DNA from: Ignavibacteria bacterium
GTDB lineage: Bacteria > Bacteroidota > Ignavibacteria > Ignavibacteriales > Ignavibacteriaceae
Assembly: GCA_030648225.1 (NCBI GenBank)
Contig: JAUSIA010000358.1
Coordinates: 1 to 6,093 of the forward strand
Length of the DNA: 6,093 nucleotides
Reading direction: 5' to 3'
A model generated the notes under the pieces. The model was not told the origin of the DNA. It saw only the letters and a program-made list of their open reading frames with translations, and searched no databases. Numbering within the stretch: the first letter of the stretch is position 1; every line of letters starts with the position of its first letter. The position numbers and the translations under genes are program-made. Below, in pieces: positions 5,748-6,093 of the stretch.

Positions 5748-6093
5748 ATGGAATCAACATTTAACCTGGAGATTTTTGATATAAAGCTGGATACAGATGT
5801 AATTGGCAGAAATTTTATTTATTCAGAAGAGGTTAGTTCCACAAACAGTCTGCTTTTAGATAAAGCCTCTGGAAATATTCATGGTACAACACTGCTCGCT
5901 GAAAAACAATCAATGGGGCACGGAAGAAAAGAGAGATTATGGTATAGTATGAAAGGAATGAATCTTACCTTCTCAATTCTTTTAACAAACAGAAAATATT
6001 TTACTAAGCAATTTAACCTTATAAACTTTGCTGCGGCTTTAACATCTGCTTTATCAATAGAGAATTTATTTCAACTTAAAACAGAACTTAAAT
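5748..6093 (+). CDS. birA: Biotin--[acetyl-CoA-carboxylase] ligase, N-terminal part (3' partial)
   Basis: The frame is open for 115 codons to the window end. The enzyme activates biotin with ATP and attaches it to a lysine of biotin carboxyl carrier proteins, so it serves fatty acid synthesis and other carboxylases. Recognisable motifs are VSSTNSLLLD (29-38), which matches the conserved S-T-N motif at the start of the catalytic domain, and AEKQSMGHGRKERLWYS (51-67), the biotin/adenylate-binding loop (usually G-R-G-R-x-G-R-x-W-x-S). NLTFSILL (72-79) follows as the next core strand. The loop differs from the common form: H58 replaces Arg and E62 replaces Gly, while R60, R63 and W65 are kept. 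The catalytic domain starts within about 25 residues, so there is no N-terminal helix-turn-helix and it should not be a biotin-operon repressor. The ATG is the only candidate start after the in-frame stop at 5724-5726. No Shine-Dalgarno sequence precedes it. Confidence 0.88.
   Translation, partial: MESTFNLEIFDIKLDTDVIGRNFIYSEEVSSTNSLLLDKASGNIHGTTLLAEKQSMGHGRKERLWYSMKGMNLTFSILLTNRKYFTKQFNLINFAAALTSALSIENLFQLKTELK

Overview
The window is AT-rich bacterial DNA, densely coded, with clear Shine-Dalgarno sequences in front of most genes. It shows no phage, transposase, CRISPR, rRNA or tRNA signal. Codon use, the protein sequences and the low G+C suggest a member of the Bacteroidetes/Chlorobi group, perhaps Ignavibacteria. 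That is inference from general resemblance, not from a marker gene.

Left part (1-2490, + strand). The last 27 codons of an unidentified gene are followed, 2 nt later, by a small polytopic membrane protein with the His/Asp pattern of the YdjM/DUF457 'membrane-bound metal-dependent hydrolase' family. After a 185-bp spacer with two short perfect inverted repeats and a possible -10 box comes a 490-aa lipoprotein built mostly of tetratricopeptide repeats. A strong bidirectional hairpin terminator at 2464-2488 closes this half.

Central part (2511-5501, - strand). A protein-folding cluster is read from right to left: a class A-type small heat-shock protein (141 aa), DnaK/Hsp70 (642 aa from its proper ATG), and a second, divergent small heat-shock protein (131 aa). 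The usual DnaK partners GrpE and DnaJ are absent here. The joint functional logic is probably holdase plus foldase: Hsp20 proteins bind unfolding proteins and DnaK refolds them. The three genes are not a simple uninterrupted operon. An intrinsic-terminator-like hairpin lies in the short leader of dnaK. A 96-bp imperfect palindrome, which looks like a dispersed genomic repeat, lies between dnaK and the second hsp20.

Right part (5502-6093). A roughly 245-bp divergent intergenic region separates the hsp20 gene from the N-terminal 115 codons of a biotin-protein ligase (BirA) without a DNA-binding domain, cut by the window end. It has a TTGACA box at a distance that would give a nearly leaderless birA mRNA.

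I do not see a clearly new system. The best leads are the attenuator-like hairpin in front of dnaK and the palindromic repeat inside the chaperone cluster.
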